Shown: positions 9,685 to 18,911 of the stretch, in pieces
How the letters are laid out: each line of letters starts with the position of its first letter
Position numbering within the stretch: position 1 is the first letter of the stretch
DNA from: Thraustochytrium sp. TN22
Taxonomy: Eukaryota; Sar; Bigyra; Thraustochytrida; Thraustochytriidae
DNA: 64,000 bases
Direction: 5' to 3'
Assembly (NCBI GenBank): GCA_013306675.1
Contig: JABLUY010000032.1
Coordinates: 62,001-126,000 of the forward strand
Program-made: the position numbers and the translations under genes
Notes under the pieces: model-generated
Told to the model about the DNA's origin: nothing
What the model saw: the letters and a program-made list of their open reading frames with translations, nothing else
The model's database searches: none

Positions 9685-12441
9685 CTACGTGTCGAGAAGA
9701 GCCTCAGAGCGGTGCGACCTGGCGCTCTTGCTTGAGGAGTAAGGCCCGCGGACAAGCGTGTCATCGTCGGCGGTGTGGTCCGCCGAGGCCTTGTCCTCGA
9801 GCTGTTCTCGTGTGTCGACGCGTACGTTTGTCTGGGCGGGAGGATCCTCAATCCGATTGAGGTTGAGGCAAGAGCGATCGAAGACGGCCTGACCAGGCCT
9901 GCGCGGCTCGTGCGCGCTGTCTTCAGGCAAAAGCCCTGCCTTCGCCGCGAGCTCGCAGATGCGCGTGATGATTGTGAGACGCTGCTGAATGGCCGTCATC
10001 GTCTCGCGCGCCTGCGAGGGCGTGGAGGCGGTAAGTGAGGCACGCGAGGGTGCCGATCCCGTCGTGCCAGACCCCGCGGGTACTGGGCCAGGCGCCAGGG
10101 GGCTGGCCTTGGGGTGACTCGATGTGTGGATCAACGACTTGAAGGACTGCAACGAGCTCGAGCTCAACAGCCGGCGCAGCTCGCCGGGCTGTGCATGACG
10201 CTGTTGTTGCGCTTGTGGCTGCACTGGGGACAGCGGCTGGTAGAGCTGCGGCTGTGGCAGCTGCGAACTGGGCTGGTGCATTTGCTGCGGGGGTGGTGGC
10301 GATGAGGCAAGTCCCGCACTCACCAAGGACGTATCGAGCTTGAGGACCCAGTCCTCCGAGAGCGACACAGCGTCAAGTTTCTCGTTCAGGCCCTCGATGC
10401 AGACGGCAAAAGCAGCAAGCATAGTGCGGCGGTCCTCAATGCGCACACGCGCGGCGGACCGATCCTGCCTGGCAGCAATAATCTCGCGATGGAGGTCTTC
10501 GTAGGCACTGTGCGTGACCCGCGCATTGTTGCTGCCAACGCGCTGGTCAGCGACCGAGAGCTGCTCGGTGAGATCTTGTTTCTGGGCGGCAAGCTGCTGG
10601 ATTCTGCGAAGCGCCTCGTTCTCCTCGCTTCGCAAGTTCTCTTCCACGGCGCGATTCGTGTGCGTCCAGTCGAGGAGCTCCTGCGGCGTGATAATTTTAA
10701 TTCCGCTGCGCTCTTCAATCGACTTGAAGATGGACTGGATCTCGCGTGGTGTGTATTTGGAGGTGCCAAGCTGTTGCAGCGACTGCTTCGTGTGCTGACC
10801 TTTGGCCGAAATAATGGAGGCGATGTTGGCCATCTCCTGTCTTGCGAGGCGAGCCTGGATACGCGACGGCCTCCGATTCGCTGCGTCTAGCGTCATCTCC
10901 TCAGGGACCTGAGGCAATGGCGAGGATGCATTGCGGGCGCCCTCGCCCTCGCCACCTGCGGCGAGCACAGCCAGCCCTCCGACGACGGACTTGAGCTTGG
11001 AGTCTCCGTCGGACGACGGCGAGGCAGCACCTCTTTCACCTGCTGCGGGCCCCTCCGACTTGGCTGTGCTGGATGGCGCGAGGCGCGGGAGGAGCGTCTG
11101 AATGGTGGCGGCGAAGTAGCCTGTAAGCGCGTCAATTTTGGCGATCTCGTCACGGCGCTCGGCAAGCGCTTCGAAGTAGCGCTTCTCTGTGGAGGCGAGT
11201 GAAGCCTCGAGCGCGGCTTGCTGCTGCACAGCTTCCTCAGTCTCGCGCCGATTTACCTTTTGCAGCGAGTACGCCTCGTGCTCACCCTGGCCAAGGATCT
11301 CAAGCGCCTGGATCTGGCTCACATTTTGCGCCTCACAAGCTCGCTGGCGACTCTTGGCATGGTCCAACATGTGGCGAAGGGTGGGGATGTAGCGTTGCAG
11401 GCGAATTGCCTCGCGGTCGCTCGTGAGCAGGTCTCGCTCGAGGCTCTCGACCTTGCGTTCGAGATTCTTGCGAATGTGTGCCTCCTGTGCGAGTGTCTGC
11501 GCCACCTCATCGCGCTTGGCGCGGGCGGTATCTACCTTGACCTTCCATGCTCGCGTCTCGGCATGAAGGGCATTAAAGTTAGCCTGCATGCTCACCATTC
11601 TAGCCTGCACCATGCCGAGCGCGGATTGCTGTTCCGGGTTGCTGACGCCTCGGTCGGCACCGCCCGCTGGCCGGCCTGGGCCGCCTCCAGCACCGGGCCC
11701 TCCGTTGCCGGACCCACAGGCCTGGCCAGCGAGGACGTGGCTGCCAGGCGACATTTGCAGGTAGCGGCTCTGAAGTCCTTCGTTGTGGCGCACGGCAAAG
11801 TTCGCGCCTTCACGGAGCTGCTCATGGTGGTTCGCCGATTTCGGGCGGGCTCTGCGCCGCGTCGTGGTCCGCTCCAGCTTGACTGGTGAAGGCAAGAGCT
11901 TGCCAGACTGCACGCCCTGGCGCCGGAGTTCTTGCAGTGTGCGGCGCACAGCAGCGCGGAGGTCCTCACCGTCGCACGCAAAAAGGTCGTGGTTATCCTC
12001 GTCCTCGATTGCCTCGTCTTCGTCCACGATGAAGACTGACAATATGCTACCGCGCTGCGCGCGCGGACTAGCGCGCGGCACGGCAGACTTTGGGCGCACG
12101 GCCGGCGCAGCAGCCACGTGCGTCGCCGCGCTTTGCTGAAGCGCAGGCCTGTCGACCTCGGCCTCCACATGGCGGGTCGTCGCCGTCATCAACCGCTGCG
12201 CCACCTTCACCTCCACCTGCTCCTGCTCCTTCTCCCTTTCCTTCGTCTTCGTCTTCGTCTTCTTCGCCCGTTCCCTCGCCGCCAACTTGCTGCTCGTGGC
12301 GCCGCGAACGAAAACCGCGCCGCTAGCTCGCCCTCCCGGCGGTAACGCCGGTGGCGCCGTCTGCATGAAGTACGACGCCAGCTCGCGCTCGCAGGAGTGC
12401 GCGCGCTCTCGCTCGTGCTCGCGCGAGCGCGGCCCGGCCAT
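9685..12441 (-). CDS. Large coiled-coil protein, possibly ODA-docking-complex-like
   Basis: 918 aa from the ATG at 12441 (an upstream GTG was not used). The N terminus is basic and low-complexity, with RPKSA-type motifs and an acidic patch. Two long heptad-rich segments follow, roughly 270-447 and 524-703, separated by a Ser/Gly linker; a Pro/Gln-rich stretch (poly-Q/P) and a polar tail end the protein. The second coiled coil opens with YTPREIQSIFKSIEERSGI followed by ELLD and NLRSEENE, a layout that reminds me of outer-dynein-arm docking proteins (CCDC114/ODAD1). That is a resemblance from memory, not a match. With CFAP299 in the same window a flagellar role is plausible but unproved. Confidence 0.75.
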   Translation of the reverse strand: MAGPRSREHERERAHSCERELASYFMQTAPPALPPGGRASGAVFVRGATSSKLAARERAKKTKTKTKEREKEQEQVEVKVAQRLMTATTRHVEAEVDRPALQQSAATHVAAAPAVRPKSAVPRASPRAQRGSILSVFIVDEDEAIEDEDNHDLFACDGEDLRAAVRRTLQELRRQGVQSGKLLPSPVKLERTTTRRRARPKSANHHEQLREGANFAVRHNEGLQSRYLQMSPGSHVLAGQACGSGNGGPGAGGGPGRPAGGADRGVSNPEQQSALGMVQARMVSMQANFNALHAETRAWKVKVDTARAKRDEVAQTLAQEAHIRKNLERKVESLERDLLTSDREAIRLQRYIPTLRHMLDHAKSRQRACEAQNVSQIQALEILGQGEHEAYSLQKVNRRETEEAVQQQAALEASLASTEKRYFEALAERRDEIAKIDALTGYFAATIQTLLPRLAPSSTAKSEGPAAGERGAASPSSDGDSKLKSVVGGLAVLAAGGEGEGARNASSPLPQVPEEMTLDAANRRPSRIQARLARQEMANIASIISAKGQHTKQSLQQLGTSKYTPREIQSIFKSIEERSGIKIITPQELLDWTHTNRAVEENLRSEENEALRRIQQLAAQKQDLTEQLSVADQRVGSNNARVTHSAYEDLHREIIAARQDRSAARVRIEDRRTMLAAFAVCIEGLNEKLDAVSLSEDWVLKLDTSLVSAGLASSPPPPQQMHQPSSQLPQPQLYQPLSPVQPQAQQQRHAQPGELRRLLSSSSLQSFKSLIHTSSHPKASPLAPGPVPAGSGTTGSAPSRASLTASTPSQARETMTAIQQRLTIITRICELAAKAGLLPEDSAHEPRRPGQAVFDRSCLNLNRIEDPPAQTNVRVDTREQLEDKASADHTADDDTLVRGPYSSSKSARSHRSEALLDT

Positions 12442-13004
12442 CTCCACGAGCACACACTACTAGCGCGCCGTGATTGCTGACAGCCTCGCTGTGCCAGCCG
12501 CCACGCCGCAAGCTCCGCTGTCCTCAGGCTCAAGTCGGAGTCGAGGTCACCGGGGTCCAAGCCGCCTGATTTGACGACTGTGCGACCGCTCCTCAATGCA
12601 AACACCAGACTGCTCACCAAGCTCAAGAGATTGCTCAAGATTGGCCTGCCTTCCCAGGCGCACGTGCACGCAAATCAATTGACAGCAAAAGCCACTTGAA
12701 GCTGGCAAGAGCCCGACAGGACAGAGAGGCAATCCGACGGCCTCAGCTCTCAGGCACTAGCCTACTGCCAGTGGCGGCGCCTGGGCGGTCACCCTTCACC
12801 GGACACCGGAGCGGATCACCTTAACTATAAGAATGGAGGCGGCAGACACAGCAGGAGGAATAATGAAAGGCTGCAGCCAATAAGGGGGGTCCGACGTGGG
12901 CTCGAGAACGCGACCCACCGCAAGCGGCGGCAAGCGGCGGCACCGCGTGGCACCATTCGCCTGACCGCAAGTGGCGTGAGCCGCAACACATCTGCGATCA
13001 ACAA
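12442..13004. other. Spacer between two minus-strand genes
   Basis: About 560 bp holding the promoter of the coiled-coil gene and the 3' end of the PAP2 gene. No repeat island or gene is recognised. Confidence 0.6.
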
Positions 13005-13619
13005 TCACTGCGCCTTGGACTCCTGCGCAGGGCGACGGCGGGTTGGCGTGCTGAGGCGGTCGCCAAAGGTCTTGAGCAGCATGAAGGCAGTGAAGGAGAC
13101 CGAGAGAACGACCGCCAGTGCAAGGCCGGGGTAGGTCGTGCGGGCTTGGAGGACGAGGGCATCGGAGCGCGCAAGGAGTGTTTCTGGGAGAGCGCCCCAC
13201 CATGCGAGCGCACCGAGCGTACCAGAGACCATGCCTGCGATGACCTGGCCAGGTGTGTGGCGGGAGATGAGCACCCGCCAGACACTGCCGACGAAGGCGT
13301 AGGCTAGCGCGACGTGCGGCGTCCAGAACGGGGCCCCAGGCGCGTCAAGCGCAAGCGTGACATAGACAGACAGGTAGAAGAGCATGTGCGCGTGGCTCGA
13401 CGGGAAGCCCGGATCCATCTTGCCACTCTCGGCGGCCTTGGCCGGCCTTGGCTGGTCGAAGGCGCGCTTCAGCAGCTTCACCAGGACGCTGTTGAGGCCG
13501 GCGCCAATCAGCAGGCGCACCATGAAGCCATTCTGCAGGTACGCGAGCCCGAGCGCCGTGGCGGCCGCCGTGATGTACTTGGTCTGCACCACGCGCTGGA
13601 CCAGCTGCACGACGCCCAT
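13005..13619 (-). CDS. PAP2-family phosphatase, dolichyldiphosphatase-like
   Basis: Integral membrane lipid phosphatase, 204 aa, ATG at 13619. The three PAP2 motifs are present: K51-x6-R58-P59, P73-S-S-H76 and R115-x5-H121. The last is followed at the usual spacing by Gln125 where most family members have Asp (HTPGQ). The same H-x3-Q occurs in dolichyldiphosphatase (DOLPP1/CWH8), which recycles dolichyl pyrophosphate on the lumenal side of the ER. Hydrophobic segments surround the motifs, and the length fits DOLPP1 slightly shortened. Alternatives are a plastid or mitochondrial phosphatidate phosphatase. The start lies about 50 bp from the GGCGC tract shared with the divergent carrier gene. 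Confidence 0.78.
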   Translation of the reverse strand: MGVVQLVQRVVQTKYITAAATALGLAYLQNGFMVRLLIGAGLNSVLVKLLKRAFDQPRPAKAAESGKMDPGFPSSHAHMLFYLSVYVTLALDAPGAPFWTPHVALAYAFVGSVWRVLISRHTPGQVIAGMVSGTLGALAWWGALPETLLARSDALVLQARTTYPGLALAVVLSVSFTAFMLLKTFGDRLSTPTRRRPAQESKAQ

Positions 13620-13670
13620 GCCTGCCGCTGCCAGCCTGAGGGCAGGCCGCCGCCGGTCACGCCTGGCTCA

Positions 13671-13750
13671 GCGGCGCGGCGCGGCGCGGCGCGGCGCGGC
13701 GCGGCGCGGCGCGGCGGCGCCGGCGGCGCGGCGTGGCGCGGCGCGGCGCG
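13671..13750 (+). repeat. (GGCGC)n pentanucleotide tract
   Basis: About 15 near-perfect GGCGC units on the plus strand in the divergent promoter (13620-14140) of the PAP2 and carrier genes. Oriented with the plus-strand carrier gene. The rest of the spacer carries GGGA and GGCA runs and no gene. Confidence 0.9.
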
Positions 13751-14140
13751 GGCGTCGCTGCCTGCCTGCCTGCTGGGCTGCGCGACCGCCCCGCGCTCGC
13801 GGCGCCCGCTTGCCGAGCAAGCGGAACTGACTCTGAACGCAGTGAGGCGAAGGAGGGCCCGCCGGAGGGAGGGAGGGAGGGAGGGTGTGGCATCATGGCT
13901 GCTGCCAGAGCGCCTCATCAGCTGCGCCTGCGCACGAACTCGCCGTTTTGTGCGCGCGGGCCCGGCGCGAGCGCGACGTCAGCACGCCGATGCCGGGCTC
14001 CACTGCTCCACTGCAGTGCTGGCCGGCAGCAGGCAGGCAGGCAGGCGAGCAGACAGGCGCGCAGACGGAGAGGGCTGGCTGGGCGGCGGCGCGCGGGCGC
14101 AGCAGCGCGCCCGCTGACTGGGAGAGCGGCGCGCGGCAAG

Positions 14141-15022
14141 ATGGAGGCGCCGCGGCGGCGGCAGTGCGAGTCGTTGGCCGGCGTCGCGTCGGGGCTGGCG
14201 TCGAGGCTGGTGGTGTCGCCCCTCGACGTGCTCAAGATCAGGTTCCAGCTACAGGTGGGCGCTGGCGACGGGTACCAGGGCGTGGTGCAGAGCGCAGTCA
14301 AGATCGCGCGAGAAGAAGGCTCGCGTGGCCTGTGGAAGGGCACGACGCCGTCATTGATTCTCTGGGGCGTCTACGCTGGCGTGCAGTTCCCAGCGTACCA
14401 AGAGGCGCTCCGTCTTTCGGGCTACCGGCGCAATGAGGCGCCGCTTTCCGCGGACTTCGCGGCGGGCGCGGCGGGCGCGCTTGCGGCCACTGCCGTCTCG
14501 TATCCGCTCGACACCATTCGCACGCAGCTCGTGTACCGCAAAGCGGAGTTCCGCAGCCTCATGCGACTGGTCCGGCACACGATGCAAGAGGACGGCATCG
14601 CAGGCTTCTACAGGGGCTTCTTGCCGACGGTCGCGCAGGTGGTTCCAGGCATGGCACTCTCCTTTGCGTTCTATGGCTACTTTAAGCGGCTGGCAGCGCG
14701 CCACACAGACGGCCATGGCAGCACAGTGCAAGCCGGGCTCAGCCTGGCGGCCGGATCGCTCGCGGGTGTCCTGTCCAAGATTATCGTGCACCCACTCGAC
14801 ACGGTGAAGAAGCGCATTCAGGTCAACCACTTGCTCGGGCGAGAGCTCTCGCGCGAGGCGCGCTACGCGGGCGTTATGGACTGCGTGCGCCACATGTACA
14901 TTCACGAGGGGCCTCGCAGCTTCTTTAGCGGCCTCGTCCCGACCATGCTCAAGTCGGCCGTGGCCACCGCAGTCACCTTTGCCACCTATGACTACGTGCT
15001 TGCCAGGCTCCTCGTGCTTTGA
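14141..15022 (+). CDS. SLC25A19: Mitochondrial carrier, thiamine pyrophosphate type
   Basis: Six-helix inner-membrane carrier, 293 aa, ATG at 14141. Three tandem repeats each carry the carrier signature: SPLDVLKIRFQ near residue 27, YPLDTIRTQL near 121 and HPLDTVKKRIQ near 217. The segments SGLASRLVVSPLDVLKIRFQ, AGVLSKIIVHPLD and YAGVMDC...EG..SFFSGL..T.LKSA closely follow the SLC25A19/Tpc1 pattern, so import of thiamine pyrophosphate into mitochondria is the likely role. The frame is open upstream through low-complexity GC repeats without a better ATG. Neighbouring subfamilies (ADP/ATP-Mg or CoA carriers) are the main alternatives. Confidence 0.8.
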   Translation: MEAPRRRQCESLAGVASGLASRLVVSPLDVLKIRFQLQVGAGDGYQGVVQSAVKIAREEGSRGLWKGTTPSLILWGVYAGVQFPAYQEALRLSGYRRNEAPLSADFAAGAAGALAATAVSYPLDTIRTQLVYRKAEFRSLMRLVRHTMQEDGIAGFYRGFLPTVAQVVPGMALSFAFYGYFKRLAARHTDGHGSTVQAGLSLAAGSLAGVLSKIIVHPLDTVKKRIQVNHLLGRELSREARYAGVMDCVRHMYIHEGPRSFFSGLVPTMLKSAVATAVTFATYDYVLARLLVL

Positions 15023-15158
15023 TGCGGCATGGACGAGCCCTAGGCCTAATCCTCATGTAAGTAAGCTCTTTTGGAAAGAAGAAGAGTTCATTTCATGTAC
15101 ACGTGGTCCCTTGGTGGTCACGATCGTGACTTTTTCTCTCCCTGGGGCGGCAATCACC

Positions 15159-16706
15159 TTACCATTTGGCGATCGAGCCGACCGGCTTGCGCCGCACCGC
15201 TGTTAGTAGCCGACCTTGCGCATGCTCACGGCGCCGGGCGTCCTGGAGCGCCATGCGCAGGTGGTCCACGCGCTCTTCCACCTGGCGCTTGTACTCCCGG
15301 TGGAAGGGCTTATCCAGCATTGGGGCGTCTTGTTTTGGCGACCGCGCCTGCAGCGACAACGTGGATACGGCGCCCTTGGCGCTGTGTCTGGCGCACGGAA
15401 TCGACTCGTCGTGGCGCTCTCGGTGTTGATCAAGCCCCTGGCGATCTCGATACTGGCCCTGGCCATCGTGGTGCTCCTGCTCGCGCCATCCGTTCACTCC
15501 GCGCGAGCAATAAGAAGACTTGTGGCGCGCCTGGCGCTGATAGGGGTCCGGAGCCTCAAGCTTGTGGCCGGCAGGAGAGGGCGACGGCCGCGACGCAAGC
15601 TCGAGAAGGGTTGTGCGGCCGCCGACCATGATGGCAACCGCGTCGAGCACCTTCTTGGCGTCGGCGCGGGCGCTCTCGAGCTCTCTCTGCAGCCGGGCGA
15701 TTTCCCGCGCCTGCTGCTCGGCTGCGGCTTGCTGCAGTGCATTCTGTTGGATTTCTGCCTTGAGTTCGAGGAAACTGCTGCGTGCGGCCTGAACCTCGTC
15801 CTGCAGTTGGGTCTTGTGCTCGCGCTCGTGCAGGATGCCGGCCTCGGCGTCGCGCAGCTGGACTCGCAGAGCGTCGGCTTCCCTCCGCGATGCGGCGCTG
15901 GCCTCCCTCTCGCGTGCCAGGTCCCTACGCAGAGCGTCCGCCTCGAGCGAGGCCGCCTTCGAGCCTTTAAACTCTTGACGCAGGCGAGCGAGCTCCTCGC
16001 TGATGGAGGCGAGCTGCCGCTGCCTGGTCTCGGTCTCCGTCGCCGTGGCGAGGCGGATGCGCTCCTCCAGCTGCTCCAAAACAACGGTGATACGGGAGTT
16101 CAGCGTTTGCGTGGCATCTTGTACTGCTGCTGTTCCCGAGGAGAAGTGACGCTGGAGTCGCGTCTCGGCCTCGGTCGGGCTGGGCGGCGGCGGTGGGAGA
16201 GATGGGCCTGGCGATGGGGCGCGGGCCGCCTCGAGCGCGGCTGCGGCGGCCGCCACTGCATGCAGAGGCCTCGTAGGGTCTCGAGAGGCTTGGGACTCGC
16301 TCCGGCGCGGGAGGCCCTCGGGTGGAGTTGGGGGGGGCGAGGGGATTGTCACGTCGGACTCCTTCGTGGACGCGCGCAAGCCGCGATGAGTGCTCGGCTT
16401 TGCAGGCGTGCTACCCCCCGCACTGCTGCTGCTGCTGCTGCTCATCCAGCTGCTGCGGCTACGTGCGCGCTCTGCAGAACTCTCCTCCTTGGCTTCTTCC
16501 TCGTCGACTGCGTTCGCGGCGCACCGGGCGCTCTGAATCGATACGGAGCGGCTCGAGAGCTTGCGCAAAGAGTTAAGCCGCTTAAGCCGCTCCGTACCGA
16601 TGGAGCGTCCGCTGCTCTGGCGCCACAGAGACATAGTGCTGGCCGCATCGTCCTCCACCTCGATCACGCGCCGCCGCGCCCGGATCTGCTGCAAAACCTC
16701 GTCCAT
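15159..16706 (-). CDS. Coiled-coil protein of unknown family
   Basis: 515 aa, ATG at 16706. The first 150 or so residues are basic and Ser-rich with a poly-Ser run; residues about 165-400 form a long Glu/Arg/Ala/Gln coiled coil; the tail is basic and ends in GSIAKW. No enzymatic motif, IQ motif or membrane segment is seen and I do not recognise the family. It converges on the carrier gene with about 135 bp between stops, and diverges from SEC31 across a 2.2-kb gap. Confidence 0.7.
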   Translation of the reverse strand: MDEVLQQIRARRRVIEVEDDAASTMSLWRQSSGRSIGTERLKRLNSLRKLSSRSVSIQSARCAANAVDEEEAKEESSAERARSRSSWMSSSSSSSAGGSTPAKPSTHRGLRASTKESDVTIPSPPPTPPEGLPRRSESQASRDPTRPLHAVAAAAAALEAARAPSPGPSLPPPPPSPTEAETRLQRHFSSGTAAVQDATQTLNSRITVVLEQLEERIRLATATETETRQRQLASISEELARLRQEFKGSKAASLEADALRRDLAREREASAASRREADALRVQLRDAEAGILHEREHKTQLQDEVQAARSSFLELKAEIQQNALQQAAAEQQAREIARLQRELESARADAKKVLDAVAIMVGGRTTLLELASRPSPSPAGHKLEAPDPYQRQARHKSSYCSRGVNGWREQEHHDGQGQYRDRQGLDQHRERHDESIPCARHSAKGAVSTLSLQARSPKQDAPMLDKPFHREYKRQVEERVDHLRMALQDARRREHAQGRLLTAVRRKPVGSIAKW

Positions 16707-17830
16707 ACCCTTGCCTTGGCGTAAGCTGTACCGCTCCGCGCCCTTGCCCGGCTTGACCTCAGTCTGTGCTACTGCGACCCGCGCCGTGCTGCGCCGCGTC
16801 GCGAGCCGTGTCTGCGCTCTCGGCCAGCTGCACGATGACCTCAGGTGCTCTCACGATCAGCAGGTCCCGTCACGGTCCATCTTATGTATCCGTTAGCACG
16901 GACTTGCACAGTGGAACTGGCAGTGGCCATTTGGGCAGTCACTCGCCTCGCCGGTGATTCACTCACAGTCAGGCTGTTAGACCCGGCCCGGGCGGGCCCC
17001 TTCGCTGGTCCAAGGGATGGAGCAGCATGGCGAGGGAACGCTCGCAAGCGCGCGGCGCGCCGCGAGCCTGGGAGACAACTCCGGCTCGGAGAAGGGAAGA
17101 GACGTCCGACCGCCCTGATCCTGGATATTGATCATGATGGTTCTGACTCAGACCCTCACGGCAGAAGATGAGCAGCTTTCTGTGTGTGCTTGCTTCGGGC
17201 TCAAGTGCCACAATGGGACCCCAGATGTCAGGAGGATACTCGCATGCGTCTAGCGCGCCAGAGCGCGCGCTCTAGCATGCGAGCGCAGGGCAGTTGCCGG
17301 CCGACATAGCTTCATGTCTCCATGACCTGCTTGGCGACCTTCACCAATAACTTGCGCGTTTCCTCGGAGACCGCATGTCAAACTTTGCCCTTTGCTCATC
17401 ACTCGCCGCGTCGCGTCGCGCACCGTGACCGTGACGGGGACGTAGCGCGGGTCCTTTTGGACCGAGGTGAGGCTCAGACACAAACACGTGCACCCATTTG
17501 TGCACTGATCGGCCAGGCTCGCCACAAGCCCTGACCGAATTTGGCTTCTCTAAGACTACGCAGTTGGCGCGCACTGATCTTGTTGAACAATAAGGCGTCG
17601 ACGCTCTCCGGCTCTTGCAATGAGAAATGCTCCCATGTCAACAGTCTTCGTTGCGAGGTGTTCCTTGCAACTTATCAGCTGCCCGTGTAGGCCGTGGTGC
17701 CTGTGTACCAGCCTCTCGAAGTCGTGCTCCGAGTCCCCCCGCCCGCTCCCCCGGAATCAAGAAAGTCATGTGGCTGGCACGTCTGCGCTAGCTTGACGCT
17801 GGCAACACGAGCGGTGTCTACTACTCCAAG

Positions 17831-17856
17831 GCTAGCTCTAGCTAGCTAGAGCTAGC
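17831..17856. repeat. 26-bp perfect palindrome of CTAG/CTCTAG units
   Basis: GCTAGCTCTAGCT followed by its exact reverse complement. It is one of the (CTAG)n islands and stops all six frames. Confidence 0.9.
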
Positions 17857-18361
17857 AAGAGAATCCTGACCGGGCTCGTCCTTCTTTTGACATTCTCAAG
17901 CTGCCGCAAGTGGCTGGAGCTTCGAGCCCCAAAGCGCTGCCGCGGTATCGCTTGTGGAGCTTCTGTGCGCCAACGTCTTCAACATCCTTTCCACTGCTTT
18001 CCACTCCTCGTCTCCATCAGCCAGGCGCACCGACCGCTCCATCACCGCGCGCTTCCGAGAACACGTCATACTACGGGTCGGGTCGCGCCGGGTTGCCTTG
18101 ATAATAATCTTCATGTCACGGTTCCGGGTCGTCCAACACTGTCTTGACCGCAAGGCGGCTCCCTTGAAGCGAAGAGACTTTCGTTTTGGCGGCCAGCCCG
18201 GTGTTCAAGTTCACTGCAACTTGACTTGGCCAACAAGATGAGCCTCGGGCCCGTTCATGGCGGTGGCGGGCCTTGGCGGCGGCGCGGCCCAGTGCGGGTG
18301 CAGGCTCGGGCACGAGCCGCGCGGGTGCGGTGGGACGGCCCCGGGCGCTGGCGCGGCCCCA

Positions 18362-18389
18362 GCGGCGCGGCGCGGCGCGGCGCGGCGCT
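18362..18389 (+). repeat. (GGCGC)5 tract upstream of SEC31
   Basis: Five to six perfect units, about 520 bp before the SEC31 ATG, in the coding-strand orientation. Confidence 0.85.
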
Positions 18390-18911
18390 GGCGCCGCGGG
18401 TGGACCTTGCAGGCCGGCAACGGCGCGCGCGACGTTGACGACGGCCGGGCCGGCCCAGCGGTGCAGAGACTCCGTACGAGCCCGCGCGCGAGCGCTGCTC
18501 CGGCGTTTCGAGGCCCGGGATCCGAAGTGCACACCGGAGCAGGATACAAAGATAGAGAGAGCTTGGCCTGCAACGGAGCGAAGGATCATCAAACAGCGTG
18601 GCTGCCTGCCTCGCGCGGCGCGGCGGCGGCGCGGGCGCGAGCGTGCGCGCGGCGGCGGCGGGCGCTCGCTCTGGCCGCGGGTCAGGCTCCCGAACCGCGC
18701 GCTCTGACGGCTGGCTGGCTGCCTCGCCGCTGGGGTGGAGCGGGGCGTGTCGCGAGAGGCGGCGTGCCGCAGCGGTGACGTGGCCCTGGCCGCCCCGGTC
18801 GACGACCGGCAGCAGGGCAGCAGCAGCGGGCAGCAGCGACAACAGCGGCAGCGACAGCGGCAGCGGCAGCGGCAGCGGCGGCGGTAGTAGCGCGTGAGAG
18901 AAGCACGAAAC

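Larger units (their letters stand above)
16707..18911. other. 2.2-kb gap between coiled-coil gene and SEC31
   Basis: No gene is recognised; the small open frames here look random. It contains a weak GCGCC tract at 16781-16801 (GGCGC on the minus strand, facing the coiled-coil gene), a 26-bp perfect palindrome at 17831-17856, a GGCGC tract at 18362-18389 facing SEC31, and a degenerate GGCAGC tract (about 18829-18890) just before the SEC31 start. Confidence 0.6.

Noticed and set aside
16707-18250. tRNA or other RNA gene in the large gap
   Set aside because: I searched by eye for A- and B-box patterns and cloverleaf arms and found none I could defend; a covariance-model scan would settle it.
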